The notes under the pieces were generated by a model that was not told the origin of the DNA, made no database searches, and saw only the letters and a list, made by a program, of their open reading frames with translations. The translations under genes and the position numbers were made by a program. Of a DNA stretch of 64,000 bases, positions 8,442-16,800 are shown one piece after another. The first letter of the stretch is position 1, and every line of letters begins with the position of its first letter. The DNA lies in NCBI RefSeq assembly GCF_003013395.1, contig NZ_PXZM01000045.1, positions 1 to 64,000 of the forward strand. The letters are read 5' to 3'. The stretch is from Brevibacillus fortis. GTDB taxonomy: Bacteria > Bacillota > Bacilli > Brevibacillales > Brevibacillaceae.

Positions 8442-9589
8442 ACGACTTGCTGTACTGGGAGCAGACAAAGCAGTCCATCATTGACTATGCCAAGGAAATC
8501 GGAATCGATAAGATCGGGTTTGCCAGTGCCGATCCATTCACGACCTTAAAAGAACGGCTTCTTGTACACCGGGAAAAGGGTTATGAATCTGGATTTGAGG
8601 AGCCTGATTTAGAAAAGAGGACGAACCCAGAGCTGTTGTTGGACGGGGCACGTTCGCTGATTTCAATAGCACTGGCATATCCATCCAAGCTAAAAAATCC
8701 ACCGAAGTCGGAGCCAGGTGCGTATCGGGGAATCTTGTGCCGCGCAGCATGGGGAACCGATTACCATCACGTCCTGCGCTACAAGCTGGACAAGCTGACT
8801 CGATTCATCATGGAGCTGGAGCCAGGGGCTCGGATCGAATCCATGGTAGACACGGGAGCACTGTCAGATCGTGCAGTAGCCGAACGGGCTGGGATTGGGT
8901 TTGTAGGAAAAAACTGTGCCATCATAACGCCGGAGTTCGGATCATGGGTGTACTTGGGGGAACTTGTTACGAATCTTCCGTTGCCAAGCGACCAACCGAT
9001 CGAAGAAGGCTGTGGCGACTGTAATATTTGTGTAGACGCTTGTCCGACCGGAGCCTTGATTCAGGGCGGGCAACTTGATGCACAGAGATGTGTTGCTTAT
9101 TTGACTCAGGTAAAAGACTTTATTCCAGATGAATTCCGGGGGAAAATCGGGAATCGGCTGTATGGTTGTGACACTTGTCAGACGGTATGTCCTAAGAATC
9201 GTCGCATCGACAACGACCATCATGCTGAATTCCAGCCTGATCCGGAGATTGCCAAGCCTTTGTTGATTCCGCTGCTGCAGATGAGCAATAAGGAATTCAA
9301 GGAAAAGTTCGGGCTATCCTCCTCATCCTGGCGGGGAAAAAAACCGATTCAGCGCAATGCCATACTAGCGCTTGCCCATTTCAAGGATCGGACGGCTGTT
9401 CCTCATTTAGAGCGTCTTTTGTTCGAAGACCCCCGTCCAGTCATTCGCGGAACTGCTGCGTGGGCACTTGGAAAAATCGGAGGAGTGCAGGCACAAGAAG
9501 CGCTCATTTCCGCAAAAGCAAAAGAGGACTCACCAGAAGTGGTGGAAGAGATAGAAAAAGGCATGAGCATGATTCGTGCACAGGCTTAG
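8438..9589 (+). CDS. queG: Epoxyqueuosine reductase
   Basis: The product is 383 aa. QueG reduces epoxyqueuosine to queuosine in tRNA at the last biosynthetic step, using cobalamin and two [4Fe-4S] clusters. Cluster cysteines are visible at C192, C195, C198, C202 and C244, C247, C251, with C218 between. The C-terminal 60-70 residues form a HEAT-like repeat (TAVPHLERLLFEDPRPVIRG), as in Bacillus homologues. The GTG start overlaps the rnhA stop. The third gene, ogt, follows after 26 bp. Confidence 0.95.
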   Translation: MNDLLYWEQTKQSIIDYAKEIGIDKIGFASADPFTTLKERLLVHREKGYESGFEEPDLEKRTNPELLLDGARSLISIALAYPSKLKNPPKSEPGAYRGILCRAAWGTDYHHVLRYKLDKLTRFIMELEPGARIESMVDTGALSDRAVAERAGIGFVGKNCAIITPEFGSWVYLGELVTNLPLPSDQPIEEGCGDCNICVDACPTGALIQGGQLDAQRCVAYLTQVKDFIPDEFRGKIGNRLYGCDTCQTVCPKNRRIDNDHHAEFQPDPEIAKPLLIPLLQMSNKEFKEKFGLSSSSWRGKKPIQRNAILALAHFKDRTAVPHLERLLFEDPRPVIRGTAAWALGKIGGVQAQEALISAKAKEDSPEVVEEIEKGMSMIRAQA

Positions 9590-9615
9590 TTTGAACGAGA
9601 AAGGGAGGACGTAAA

Positions 9616-10152
9616 ATGGCAAAGGAATTAGGCTATACCATGATGGATTCACCAATTGGACCATTGCTCTTGGCTTCTACAGAAGAAGGGCTGTGCTACA
9701 TTCAGTTTGCCAATGAAGAAGACGGATTGGCGCCGCTTGTGCGCTGGTGCAAAAAAACGTTCTTAGGAATTACCCCAACGCGCAACGATGCGATCAATGA
9801 GTCTGCAAAAAAACAATTAGAAGAGTATTTTGTAGGCAAGCGCAAGACGTTTGATGTTCCAACCGTGCTGTACGGGACTCCCTTTCAAATGGCTGTATGG
9901 AATGAGCTATCGAACATCCCCTATGGAGAAACTCGTTCTTACAAAGATATTGCCTTGGCTATTGGAGCGGCGAAAGCTGTTCGGGCCATTGGCGGTGCGA
10001 ACAATCGTAATCCGATACCTGTCATCATACCGTGCCATCGTGTGATTGGCTCGAATGGTGCCTTGGTCGGATACGGCGGTGGCTTATCCATTAAAGAATA
10101 TTTGCTTTCCTTAGAAGAAGGTCCACTATTTGCCTACGCTTCTTCCAAATAA
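9616..10152 (+). CDS. ogt: Methylated-DNA--protein-cysteine methyltransferase
   Basis: The product is 178 aa. The active-site motif IIPCHRVIG is present with acceptor C140, followed by GYGGGLSIKEYLL. The N-terminal MDSPIGPLLLAST is typical of the Ogt type. It repairs O6-methylguanine and O4-methylthymine by irreversible transfer to the cysteine. A GGGAGG site precedes the ATG. It is the third gene of the rnhA-queG-ogt unit, closed by the terminator at 10150. Confidence 0.95.
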   Translation: MAKELGYTMMDSPIGPLLLASTEEGLCYIQFANEEDGLAPLVRWCKKTFLGITPTRNDAINESAKKQLEEYFVGKRKTFDVPTVLYGTPFQMAVWNELSNIPYGETRSYKDIALAIGAAKAVRAIGGANNRNPIPVIIPCHRVIGSNGALVGYGGGLSIKEYLLSLEEGPLFAYASSK

Positions 10153-10185
10153 GCTGTCTGCTTGCTCGGACAGCTTTTCTTTTTC
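10150..10185 (+). terminator. Terminator after ogt
   Basis: AAGCTGTC / GGACAGCTT arms are followed by TTTCTTTTTC; the stem begins at the ogt stop codon. Confidence 0.85.
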
Positions 10186-10277
10186 TTCTGAATGCACCGT
10201 GAGCGACATATTCTTCATTGAGATGAACGGTTCTTGAGTCTATGTCGCATTCTGGAGGCGGAAAGGGGGAGGGGAGT

Positions 10278-11246
10278 GTGGAGTGGCGTGAATTTGTTCA
10301 GCAATACTTTCAGGCAGTTCACCAGTCATCTATGGATGGAAAGTATGAGCGGTTGCTGCCTTTTTATTGTGCAGGAGAGTCTGGCGCACAGGAAGAATGG
10401 GATCGACTGAACCGGGAAAAACGGAAAATCGAAGAGCGGGGAGTCAAATTATTGGCTGTCCAGGGACAAGTAACGCCCCTATGCTGGGTAGATACCGATG
10501 CCACCATGGAAATAACGGTTCAATGGCAAGAAAAGAAAACCCTGGAGATCAAGCATACCCAGTATAAAGAGGCAAACAAACGATTGTTCCAGCTCCAGTT
10601 GCTCAAAACGAATGAAAAGTGGTCGATAATAGGGGCTAGGGAGTCGAGCGGAGATCAAAAATTGGCGGTCGAGGAAGAGGAAAAGCCTGTCATCGTTGTG
10701 TCAGGCGACGAGGATGCCATTGACCAGCCTATGCTGATTGTTCATGGAGCTGGAGGTTACGATGCCGCAAATGCAGTCGCGTATGCGGAACGCTATTGGA
10801 ATACGACCAATCCGGTGTATCCTCGTTTTACGGATGACTGCACGAATTATATTTCGCAATGTTTATACGCTGGTGGAATCCCTATGCTGATGTCGAAAGA
10901 GATGGGCAAGGGGTGGTGGATTCGCACGGGAAAAGGCGCATCATGGAGCTATAGCTGGACGGTAGCGCATAGCTTGTATTTGCTTTTGAAATCGGGTGGA
11001 CCACCTATGCGGGCGGTTACGAAAAGCTCTGCGGCTGAATTGGTTCCAGGCGATATCATTTGTTATGATTTTAACGGGGATGGACGCTTTCAGCACAATA
11101 CGATCGTGGTCGCAAAAGACGCGAATCAGATGCCGTTAGTGAATGCCCATACGACAGATAGCAGCATGCGTTATTGGGCATATGAGGATTCCACAGCCTA
11201 TACGCCCAAAATGCGCTATGCCTTCTTTCATATAAGAGGGGTGTAG
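10278..11246 (+). CDS. Amidase-domain protein (Amidase_6-like)
   Basis: The product is 322 aa from the preferred start. The C-terminal half (YDAANAVAYAERYWN, then FTDDCTNYISQCLYAGG and GDIICYDFNGDG) matches the putative amidase domain found in Bacillus proteins of the Amidase_6 family, with a likely catalytic Cys in DDCTNYISQ. No signal peptide is seen. The N-terminal half is charged and resembles an NTF2-like fold. GTG 10278 is preferred because GGGGGAGGGG lies 4-10 bp upstream; an earlier in-frame ATG at 10242 has no site. Function, possibly cell-wall peptide processing, is not proven. Confidence 0.75.
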   Translation: MEWREFVQQYFQAVHQSSMDGKYERLLPFYCAGESGAQEEWDRLNREKRKIEERGVKLLAVQGQVTPLCWVDTDATMEITVQWQEKKTLEIKHTQYKEANKRLFQLQLLKTNEKWSIIGARESSGDQKLAVEEEEKPVIVVSGDEDAIDQPMLIVHGAGGYDAANAVAYAERYWNTTNPVYPRFTDDCTNYISQCLYAGGIPMLMSKEMGKGWWIRTGKGASWSYSWTVAHSLYLLLKSGGPPMRAVTKSSAAELVPGDIICYDFNGDGRFQHNTIVVAKDANQMPLVNAHTTDSSMRYWAYEDSTAYTPKMRYAFFHIRGV

Positions 11247-11264
11247 CCAGCAAAAACGGATTCG

Positions 11265-11972
11265 TCACCGCTTGCGAAAAAAAGCTCTTCGTATAAAAGC
11301 GATACTGCGAACCATCCAAATTATTGCAGCGAAAACGAGCATGTCTGAAAAGGTATGCGGTTCTCCTTTGATGGATTGGATGTAAATCAAGCCATGGAAC
11401 AAGACGATGATAAAAAGCCATGGATTGGCGAGATGAAGCCTTTTCCAACTGGAGCCACCCAGCCATTCTTCTGCACGTGCAGAAGAAGTCAGCCACAGGG
11501 CCAGTAGAATGAAAAGAGCAAGCAGGCCAAGGTAGTTCGCAACGCCTGTGAGGGTCCAGTTGGGAGATGGCCATATGGTTGGATCAGAGGAAGCGAAAAA
11601 GAACAGACCGAGCCATCCAGCAGCCTTTTCAGAATGGTTTTCATGTATGATCATCAGGCGGGGCTCACCTTCAAAAAGGACGAGTACAAGAATGACGTGC
11701 AGCAGACCCGTTAACCCAGCCCATATGCCAATATCTCGACGGATGGACAAGCTGATAGCCATCCAGTGAGCAGGGAGCCAGGACTGGAGTGGACCAATCA
11801 GTAAGGTGAAGCCGATTAAAATAAATGAGAGATAGCCGAGGATCATGCTCCATGTTTCTGTGGCAGGGAACGAAGAAAAGTCAGTCCACATCCAACTGGC
11901 ACCTAAGAGGATCAAACTCAGGATGCCCACATGTGTGACAAGGCGTCGCCCACATGAAATGTTTGTCTCCAT
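11265..11972 (-). CDS. Ferric reductase-like heme membrane protein
   Basis: The product is 235 aa with six or more hydrophobic segments. Two histidine-bearing segments (RRDIGIWAGLTGLLHV and WKRLHLANPWLFIIVLFHG) match the ferric-reductase-like transmembrane domain shared by MsrQ/YedZ-type heme subunits, which pass electrons through two b hemes. No molybdo-subunit (MsrP) is next to it. It is convergent with the amidase gene and divergent from trmL. Its electron donor and acceptor are unknown. Confidence 0.75.
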   Translation of the reverse strand: METNISCGRRLVTHVGILSLILLGASWMWTDFSSFPATETWSMILGYLSFILIGFTLLIGPLQSWLPAHWMAISLSIRRDIGIWAGLTGLLHVILVLVLFEGEPRLMIIHENHSEKAAGWLGLFFFASSDPTIWPSPNWTLTGVANYLGLLALFILLALWLTSSARAEEWLGGSSWKRLHLANPWLFIIVLFHGLIYIQSIKGEPHTFSDMLVFAAIIWMVRSIAFIRRAFFRKR

Positions 11973-12111
11973 CTAATCGTCACTCCTTTGATAGCCAAAA
12001 GTTTTCTGATTAGATGCAGCAGGCACTCCATTTGTTACAGAAGCTGTGCACGGTGGTATAATAGGACGTGTACAAGTATCAAGTTCGCCATTTACAAGGA
12101 GATTTTCAGAT

Positions 12112-12582
12112 ATGCCGTTACATATTGTATTGCATGAGCCACTCATCCCGGCCAACACGGGAAACATTGCCCGTTCATGTGCAGCGACAGGAGCGCACCT
12201 GCATTTGATTCATCCGCTCGGATTTTCAACGGACGATCGTTACTTGAAGAGGGCTGGTCTCGATTATTGGCATGCGGTAAATGTTCACCATCATGAGAGC
12301 TTCGAGCACTTTGCTGCGGCACAAGGAGAAGGTGCGGGCACCTTTTACTTTGTGGAGACCTGGGGGGAAAAGCTGTATACAGACGTTTCTTTCCAGGATG
12401 GCGACTACATTATTTTGGGCAAGGAGACGACGGGCTTGCCAGAAGAGCTGACAGAAAAATATCGGGAACAGACGATTCGCATTCCGATGGGCGGTGCGAC
12501 CCGTTCTGTGAACCTGTCCAATTGTGCAGCTATTGTCTTGTTTGAGGGACTTCGTCAGTTAGGTTTTCCATCGCTATCGTAA
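12112..12582 (+). CDS. trmL: tRNA (cytidine(34)-2'-O)-methyltransferase
   Basis: The product is 156 aa. It is a minimal SPOUT methyltransferase: N-terminal EPLIPANTGNIARSCAATG, then ILGKETTGLPEEL and the knot motif IPMGGATRSVNLSNCAAIVL. It methylates the wobble 2'-O of tRNA-Leu isoacceptors. ATG 12112 is chosen for the AAGGAG site 9 bp upstream; the frame is open further upstream but without a site. It is followed after 24 bp by a HAD hydrolase. Confidence 0.93.
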   Translation: MPLHIVLHEPLIPANTGNIARSCAATGAHLHLIHPLGFSTDDRYLKRAGLDYWHAVNVHHHESFEHFAAAQGEGAGTFYFVETWGEKLYTDVSFQDGDYIILGKETTGLPEELTEKYREQTIRIPMGGATRSVNLSNCAAIVLFEGLRQLGFPSLS

Positions 12583-12606
12583 GGATTTGGGAGGGAGAGA
12601 GCAATT

Positions 12607-13332
12607 ATGACTGTGAACACCATCCTGTTTGATTTGGACGGTACGTTATTAGAGATGCAGACAGAACCCTTTGTCAAAAGTTACTTGGTTGAAGTAGGTC
12701 GTCATGTCGGAGATCAGTACGATACGGAAAAGCTGTTGGCGCTGATTTGGGATGCGACAAAGGCAATGATCATGAACCAAGAGCCTGACAAGACGAATGA
12801 GCAAGTTTTTATCGAACATTTTACCGAACACAGTGAGTGGGATCGAGAGGAAATATGGCAGCTGTTCGATTCATTTTATCGCGATGTATTTCCGACACTT
12901 TCTCACCTGACGTATCCTTCGCCATGGGCAAAGCAGATTATTGCTGCTGCCAAAGAGCAAGGATTTCGGGTTGCAGTAGCGACGAATCCTGTTTTCCCGC
13001 GTGATGCGATTCATCATCGCCTTGCTTGGATCGGGATGTCCCCGGATGATTTTGAGCTGGTTACCAACTACGAGGAATCGCATTTCACGAAGCCGAATCA
13101 TGGATATTACAATGAAATTTGCCAAAAGCTCGGGGCTGAACCGACAGATTGTGTCATGGTTGGGAATCACATGCAGGAAGACATGGTCGCATCCAAGCTG
13201 GGGATGAAAACATTTTTGGTAACGAATTGGATGGAAGACCGTGGTGAGCCTCAGTATCCGGTAGATCAGCGTGGATCATTAGAAGAGCTGTTTACGGCGA
13301 TTTCTGAAAAAAGCGGTGTGTTTGCGCGTTAA
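12607..13332 (+). CDS. HAD-superfamily hydrolase
   Basis: The product is 241 aa. HAD motif I is FDLDGTLLE (Asp nucleophile and acid), motif II lies in VAVATNPVFP, and motif IV in VMVGNHMQEDMVASKLGMKT. A phosphatase for a small metabolite is likely; the substrate is unknown. GGGAGGGAG precedes the ATG. It is probably co-transcribed with trmL and ends at the terminator at 13361. Confidence 0.85.
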   Translation: MTVNTILFDLDGTLLEMQTEPFVKSYLVEVGRHVGDQYDTEKLLALIWDATKAMIMNQEPDKTNEQVFIEHFTEHSEWDREEIWQLFDSFYRDVFPTLSHLTYPSPWAKQIIAAAKEQGFRVAVATNPVFPRDAIHHRLAWIGMSPDDFELVTNYEESHFTKPNHGYYNEICQKLGAEPTDCVMVGNHMQEDMVASKLGMKTFLVTNWMEDRGEPQYPVDQRGSLEELFTAISEKSGVFAR

Positions 13333-13360
13333 GAAACGACCATGAAAGAATAGGCGAGAA

Positions 13361-13401
13361 GCAGGCTGTCCGTTTAAAAAAATGGTCAAGCCTGCTTTTT
13401 C
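13361..13401 (+). terminator. Terminator after HAD gene
   Basis: GCAGGCT / AGCCTGC arms are followed by TTTTTC, with a 20-base AT-rich loop. Confidence 0.8.
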
Positions 13402-13477
13402 ACATACTTTTCCCAAAATCATCAGGTAGGCTAGGTGTGTACGACCATGTTTTACATAATAAAGGAGGAAATTCTAC

Positions 13478-14038
13478 ATGAAAAAACTTGTTTCGTCTCT
13501 GGTGATGGCTACCTTGCTGTTTAGCGGTATATCTGCAGTGGCTGCGGCGGATACAGCAGTGACCCCAACAGTTAAGCACGCGAAAGCGGAGAAAAAGGAA
13601 GAAAACAGAGCCAAGCTGAACGCGAAGGCTGCCAAGTGGGGCGTAGAAACCACGGATAAAACAAATAAGGAAGTAAAAGCAGCGATTCAAGAAGCAAAAG
13701 CAGCAAAGAAAGCAGATAACGCTGAGAAAAAAGCAGCAAAAGAAGCGAAGAAGCAAGAACAACTCTCCAAGCTAAACGATAAAGCTGGGAAGCTGGGCGT
13801 TGACACGACAGGTAAAACCGCGAAGGAAGTAAAAGCGGCCATTAAAAATGCAAAAGAAGCTAAAAAAGCAGAAAACCCTGAGAAAAAGGCAGCAAAAGAA
13901 GCGAAGAAGCAAGAGCAGCTCGAGAGCCTGAAAGAAAAGGCTGCCAAGTGGGGCGTTGACACAGCAGGAAAGAGCGCAAAAGAAATCAAGGCAGAGATCG
14001 AAGTGAAGAAAGCAGAAAAGAAAGAGAATAAGAAATAA
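13478..14038 (+). CDS. Exported Lys/Ala-rich repeat protein
   Basis: The product is 186 aa with a signal peptide ending near AVAAADT (about residue 24). The mature protein is extremely rich in Lys, Ala and Glu. It holds three tandem units built on the pattern L-x2-KA-x2-LGVDTTGKT-x-KEV-x-AAI-x2-AK, starting near residues 45, 93 and 140. The unit resembles short helix-extended-loop-helix (SAP/HeH-like) motifs, linked by helical Lys/Ala/Glu spacers. GGAGG precedes the ATG. The function is unknown; binding to anionic wall polymers or nucleic acid is a guess. Confidence 0.8.
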   Translation: MKKLVSSLVMATLLFSGISAVAAADTAVTPTVKHAKAEKKEENRAKLNAKAAKWGVETTDKTNKEVKAAIQEAKAAKKADNAEKKAAKEAKKQEQLSKLNDKAGKLGVDTTGKTAKEVKAAIKNAKEAKKAENPEKKAAKEAKKQEQLESLKEKAAKWGVDTAGKSAKEIKAEIEVKKAEKKENKK

Positions 14039-14053
14039 CAAGAAAACAAAAAA

Positions 14054-14087
14054 AGCAGGTTGCCCTAGTAGGCAGCCTGCTTTTTTT
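14054..14087. terminator. Bidirectional terminator
   Basis: AGCAGGTTGCC / GGCAGCCTGCT arms are flanked by an A-run upstream and a T-run downstream. It serves the repeat protein and the convergent 30-aa gene. Confidence 0.9.
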
Positions 14088-14099
14088 CCTGGATGATCC

Positions 14100-14192
14100 T
14101 TACATGTTCCAGGTTTTGTCCTCGTTGTAGCCAGCTGTCAGAATGAAAAACAGAAAAGCTCCGAAGACCAATGCTACGATAAATGTACCCAC
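14100..14192 (-). CDS. 30-aa single-span membrane protein
   Basis: A 30-codon frame starts with GTG at 14192 behind GAAAGGAG (7 bp spacing). The peptide begins MGTFIVALVFGAFLFFILTA, a single membrane span, followed by a polar tail GYNEDKTWNM. It ends just before a shared terminator. The good site, clean span and terminator make it a credible small gene. I do not recognise the family; short membrane peptides like this often associate with larger membrane complexes. Confidence 0.6.
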   Translation of the reverse strand: MGTFIVALVFGAFLFFILTAGYNEDKTWNM

Positions 14193-14259
14193 GTTTGACA
14201 GCTCCTTTCGTAAACAAACTACTCTCATTATAGCGTAGCCTGCCCACTTTGCAAACGAA

Positions 14260-14475
14260 TTAAAGCTGCTGTGCCCTTAAGTGAGACAATTTTCGATAGT
14301 CATGCACAAGTTTCAAAAATGCACTAAGCGAAATATACACACTCAGTATTTCACCCGTATCGAGTTCCATTCCTGTCACTGCTTGGTAAATAAATATCGC
14401 CAGAATCACCAAGCTCGCGATGCCGGTCAAATAAAGTCCTTTTTTCACTTGAATGCGTTCTACTTGAATGTCCAT
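14260..14475 (-). CDS. Small two-span membrane protein
   Basis: The product is 71 aa. A charged N-terminus (MDIQVERIQVKKG) precedes two hydrophobic segments (about residues 14-34 and 40-56) and a basic tail. CAGGAGGAAC lies before the ATG. It has no recognised domain. It probably heads a small transcript that includes the 30-aa gene downstream. Confidence 0.65.
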   Translation of the reverse strand: MDIQVERIQVKKGLYLTGIASLVILAIFIYQAVTGMELDTGEILSVYISLSAFLKLVHDYRKLSHLRAQQL

Positions 14476-14831
14476 GATTGTTCCTCCTGTTATTTTATGC
14501 CAATCCGTATTGGCATCCGTGTATGCTGCTTATGATTGTATTTTACAGGGGAGATGGGCTTACAAACCATCGAATCAACTTACAGCTACGCCCGTTAAAC
14601 CTTACAATTCCGTAATCTTCCAAGCTGTAAAAAAGTAATGTGCCGTATTTTTATGGGAAGATTGCTGAAACTTGTGCTGATGTCTCGCATACACATATGT
14701 AAAGGCTGTAAGAGCCTGTTGGCAACCGGAGAAAACGGCTTGCACGTGAATGCGTGACCGCAGGCGGACATATACATGAGAGTACATTGTCGTTGGGAAG
14801 AGAGAGGGGCTTAAGAGGAGGAGTGTCGAAC
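14476..14831. other. Intergenic region before prkA
   Basis: About 350 bp with no convincing gene. It holds an 8-bp inverted repeat, TTACAGCT at 14580-14587 and AGCTGTAA at 14623-14630. CATACACA and CATATACA motifs resemble sigma-E -10 elements, but no matching -35 stands out. In Bacillus subtilis prkA is expressed in sporulation; a similar promoter is plausible but not demonstrated here. Confidence 0.4.
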
Positions 14832-16730
14832 ATGGACATTTTAAAACGGATCGCTGAGCACCGAGCCCGCGAAGAAAACCTGATGTGGAGAGGAACATTC
14901 GCTGAATATTTGCAACTGGTACGTAAAAATCCGCAAATTGCCCAGACGGCGCATTCACGCGTCTACAACATGATTAAAAGTGCGGGGGTTGAAGAGAACG
15001 AGGACGGCTCACGTTCGTATCAATTTTTTAGTCGAGAAATCTTCGGACTGGATCGTTCTGTTGAGCGCCTAGTGGAGGAATATTTCCACTCAGCTGCACG
15101 TCGTCTGGATGTCCGCAAACGCATCTTGCTCTTGATGGGACCTGTCAGTGGCGGTAAGTCTACGCTCGTGACGATGCTCAAGCGAGGACTGGAAGAGTAT
15201 TCCCGGACGGAAGACGGAGCGATCTATGCACTTGATGGCTGCCCCATGCACGAAGAACCACTTCATCTCATTCCGCACGATCTGCGTCCAGAGGTGGAAG
15301 AAGAGCTGGGAATCAAGATTGAAGGAGAATTGACGCCCTATAACCGGATGAGGTTGGAGACCGAATTCGGAGGGTGCATCGAGGATTTCCCTGTTCACCG
15401 GATTTTGTTTTCTGAAGCCAATCGTGTCGGGATCGGTACATTTAGCCCTTCCGATCCGAAGTCACAGGATATTGCCGATTTGACGGGCAGCATCGACTTT
15501 TCGACGATTACGAAGTACGGCTCTGAGTCCGACCCTCGTGCTTACCGTTTTGATGGTGAACTGAACAAAGCCAATCGCGGATTGATGGAGTTTCAGGAAA
15601 TGCTGAAATGCGACGAGAAATTTTTGTGGCATCTCCTATCGCTGACACAGGAAGGAAACTTCAAGGCAGGTCGTTTTGCCCTCATTTCTGCAGATGAGCT
15701 GATTGTGGCGCATACGAACGAATCGGAGTACAAGGCTTTTATTGCGAATAAGAAAAATGAGGCACTGCAATCAAGGATTATCGTCATGCCGATGCCGTAT
15801 AATCTGCGTGTCAGTGACGAAGAAAAAATATACTCTAAATTAATTAAGCAATCCGACTTGGGGCATGTGCATATTGCTCCGCACGCTCTCCGGTCAGCAG
15901 CAGTCTTTTCCATTATGACCCGCTTGAAGGAATCGAAAAAACAAGGGGCAGATCTGCTGAAAAAGATGCGGTTGTATGACGGTGAATCGGTGGAAGGCTT
16001 CAAGGGAGCCGATCTGGAAGAGCTGCGAAACGAGCATGCCGATGAAGGAATGTCTGGTATTGATCCGCGTTATGTCATTAACCGTATCTCCAGTGCCCTG
16101 ATCCGCCGCGACACGGAGTGCATCAATGCGCTTGATATTCTTCGGGCGCTAAAAGAAGGCTTTGACCAGCATCCATCCATCACCAAGGAGCAGCGGGAGA
16201 GGTATATGAACTTCATCTCCATCGCGCGCAAGGAATACGACGAGCTGGCGAAAAAAGAAGTGCAGAAGGCGTTTGTCTACAGCTATGAAGAATCGGCTAA
16301 AACGCTCATGGATAACTATTTGGACAATGTGGAAGCTTATTGCAACATGAACAAAATCCGCGACCCCGTTACAGGTGAGGAGATGGATCCAGATGAGCGC
16401 CTGATGCGTTCTATCGAGGAGCAAATCGGCATCTCGGAAAATGCCAAGCGGGCCTTCCGTGAAGAAATTCTTATCCGTATTTCGGCCTATGCACGTAAAG
16501 GGAAGCGTTTTGACTACAGCACGCATGATCGTCTGCGGGAAGCTATCGAGAAGAAGCTGTTTGCCGATCTGAAGGATGTCGTCAAGATTACGACCTCGAA
16601 CAAAACACCAGATGAACATCAGCTCAAGAAAATTAATGAGGTCACCAAGCGCCTTATCGAAGAGCATCAATATTGCCCGGTTTGCGCAAATGAGTTGCTG
16701 CGCTACGTGGGAAGTTTGTTGAACAGATGA
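14832..16730 (+). CDS. prkA: Serine protein kinase / AAA+ protease PrkA
   Basis: The product is 632 aa, matching Bacillus PrkA. The N-terminal AAA-like domain has Walker A GPVSGGKST near residue 102. The C-terminal part resembles PrkA kinase regions, with KGKRFDYSTHDRLREAIEKK near residue 560. GAGGAG lies 9 bp before ATG 14832. PrkA is a sporulation- and starvation-associated protein that influences sigma-K-dependent genes, and AAA+ protease activity has been proposed. It is followed by yhbH, as in many Firmicutes. Confidence 0.95.
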   Translation: MDILKRIAEHRAREENLMWRGTFAEYLQLVRKNPQIAQTAHSRVYNMIKSAGVEENEDGSRSYQFFSREIFGLDRSVERLVEEYFHSAARRLDVRKRILLLMGPVSGGKSTLVTMLKRGLEEYSRTEDGAIYALDGCPMHEEPLHLIPHDLRPEVEEELGIKIEGELTPYNRMRLETEFGGCIEDFPVHRILFSEANRVGIGTFSPSDPKSQDIADLTGSIDFSTITKYGSESDPRAYRFDGELNKANRGLMEFQEMLKCDEKFLWHLLSLTQEGNFKAGRFALISADELIVAHTNESEYKAFIANKKNEALQSRIIVMPMPYNLRVSDEEKIYSKLIKQSDLGHVHIAPHALRSAAVFSIMTRLKESKKQGADLLKKMRLYDGESVEGFKGADLEELRNEHADEGMSGIDPRYVINRISSALIRRDTECINALDILRALKEGFDQHPSITKEQRERYMNFISIARKEYDELAKKEVQKAFVYSYEESAKTLMDNYLDNVEAYCNMNKIRDPVTGEEMDPDERLMRSIEEQIGISENAKRAFREEILIRISAYARKGKRFDYSTHDRLREAIEKKLFADLKDVVKITTSNKTPDEHQLKKINEVTKRLIEEHQYCPVCANELLRYVGSLLNR

Positions 16731-16800
16731 CAGAACGTTGGCGACATGAGGAGCACGTCATATTCGGCGCAGATTGCGCCAGTTGCTAGGAGGAGACGGC

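Noticed and set aside
11071..11574. 167-aa minus-strand frame
   Set aside because: It overlaps two well-supported genes (the amidase and the heme membrane protein) in another frame and has no start site.
13400..14049. Minus-strand frames rich in Phe/Leu/Cys opposite the Lys/Ala repeat gene
   Set aside because: Mirror of lysine and alanine codons; no start signals, and the plus strand has a signal peptide and ribosome binding site.
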